Shown here piece by piece: positions 6,409-6,443 of a stretch of DNA of 6,443 nt; position 1 is the stretch's first letter, and the number at the start of each line of letters is the position of its first letter. Source of the DNA: Synergistales bacterium (GTDB lineage Bacteria; Synergistota; Synergistia; Synergistales; Thermovirgaceae); NCBI GenBank assembly GCA_018434645.1, contig JAHDOX010000044.1, forward strand, positions 1 to 6,443, in the 5' to 3' direction. The notes under the pieces are model-generated. The model made no database searches. It had not been told where the DNA came from and saw only the letters and a list, made by a program, of their open reading frames with translations. A program made the translations under genes and the position numbers.

Positions 6409-6443
6409 ATGTTACACCAGAACAGACAGGCTTTCCACTATGA
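6409..6443 (+). CDS. Start of an unidentified gene, partial at right edge
   Basis: ATG at 6409 opens a frame, MLHQNRQAFHY, that is still open at the window end (11 full codons). GGGGTGA (6397-6403) is a plausible ribosome-binding site 5 nt upstream and lies partly inside the stem described at 6331-6401. I do not recognise the protein from so few residues. The sequestered ribosome-binding site, and the placement after a terminated gene, would fit a transposase of an insertion sequence, but no terminal repeat or transposase motif is visible. Confidence 0.5.
   Translation, partial: MLHQNRQAFHY

Overview
The window holds the genes of an anaerobic bacterium. A ferredoxin-linked 2-oxoacid oxidoreductase, a strong AGGAGG-type ribosome-binding-site habit and a roughly balanced base composition fit Synergistota or a related anaerobic/Firmicutes-like lineage. 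That assignment is inference only; there is no rRNA or other marker gene here.

Left half (minus strand, read right to left): copA (copper P1B ATPase, 4408-2210) is followed after 3 nt by copZ (copper chaperone, 2206-2003). After a gap of about 99 nt comes a 2-oxoacid:ferredoxin oxidoreductase pair: the fused gamma/alpha subunit (1903-170) and, 3 nt later, the start of the TPP-binding beta subunit, which runs off the left edge. CopA and CopZ form a copper-export module. The oxidoreductase pair is a separate energy or amino-acid metabolism unit.

Centre (divergent): the 112-nt region between copA and the plus-strand genes holds two face-to-face sigma70-like promoters. A perfect 7-bp inverted repeat (TATACCA-N4-TGGTATA, 4465-4482) overlaps both -10 boxes. 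This looks like one operator controlling both directions. The plus-strand operon encodes a membrane-anchored thioredoxin-fold protein with a CPTC motif (ArsF-family) and, joined by an ATGA overlap, a six-helix CcdA/DsbD-like membrane protein with one Cys in TM1 and one in TM4 (ArsG-family). Together they look like a thiol-redox relay across the membrane, placed under shared control with copper export.

Right part (plus strand): a 330-nt stretch holds an apparent remnant of a DUF554-family membrane protein gene (5778-5939) between two TATAAT boxes. Next is a complete 57-residue four-cysteine zinc-ribbon gene (6023-6196) with its own extended -10 promoter, a strong ribosome-binding site and a likely terminator. 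The window ends with a structured, probably three-way-junction leader (6331-6401). Its outer stem buries the ribosome-binding site of a new gene starting at 6409, of which only 11 codons are visible. That arrangement is reminiscent of mobile-element leaders, but the gene cannot be identified from what is visible.
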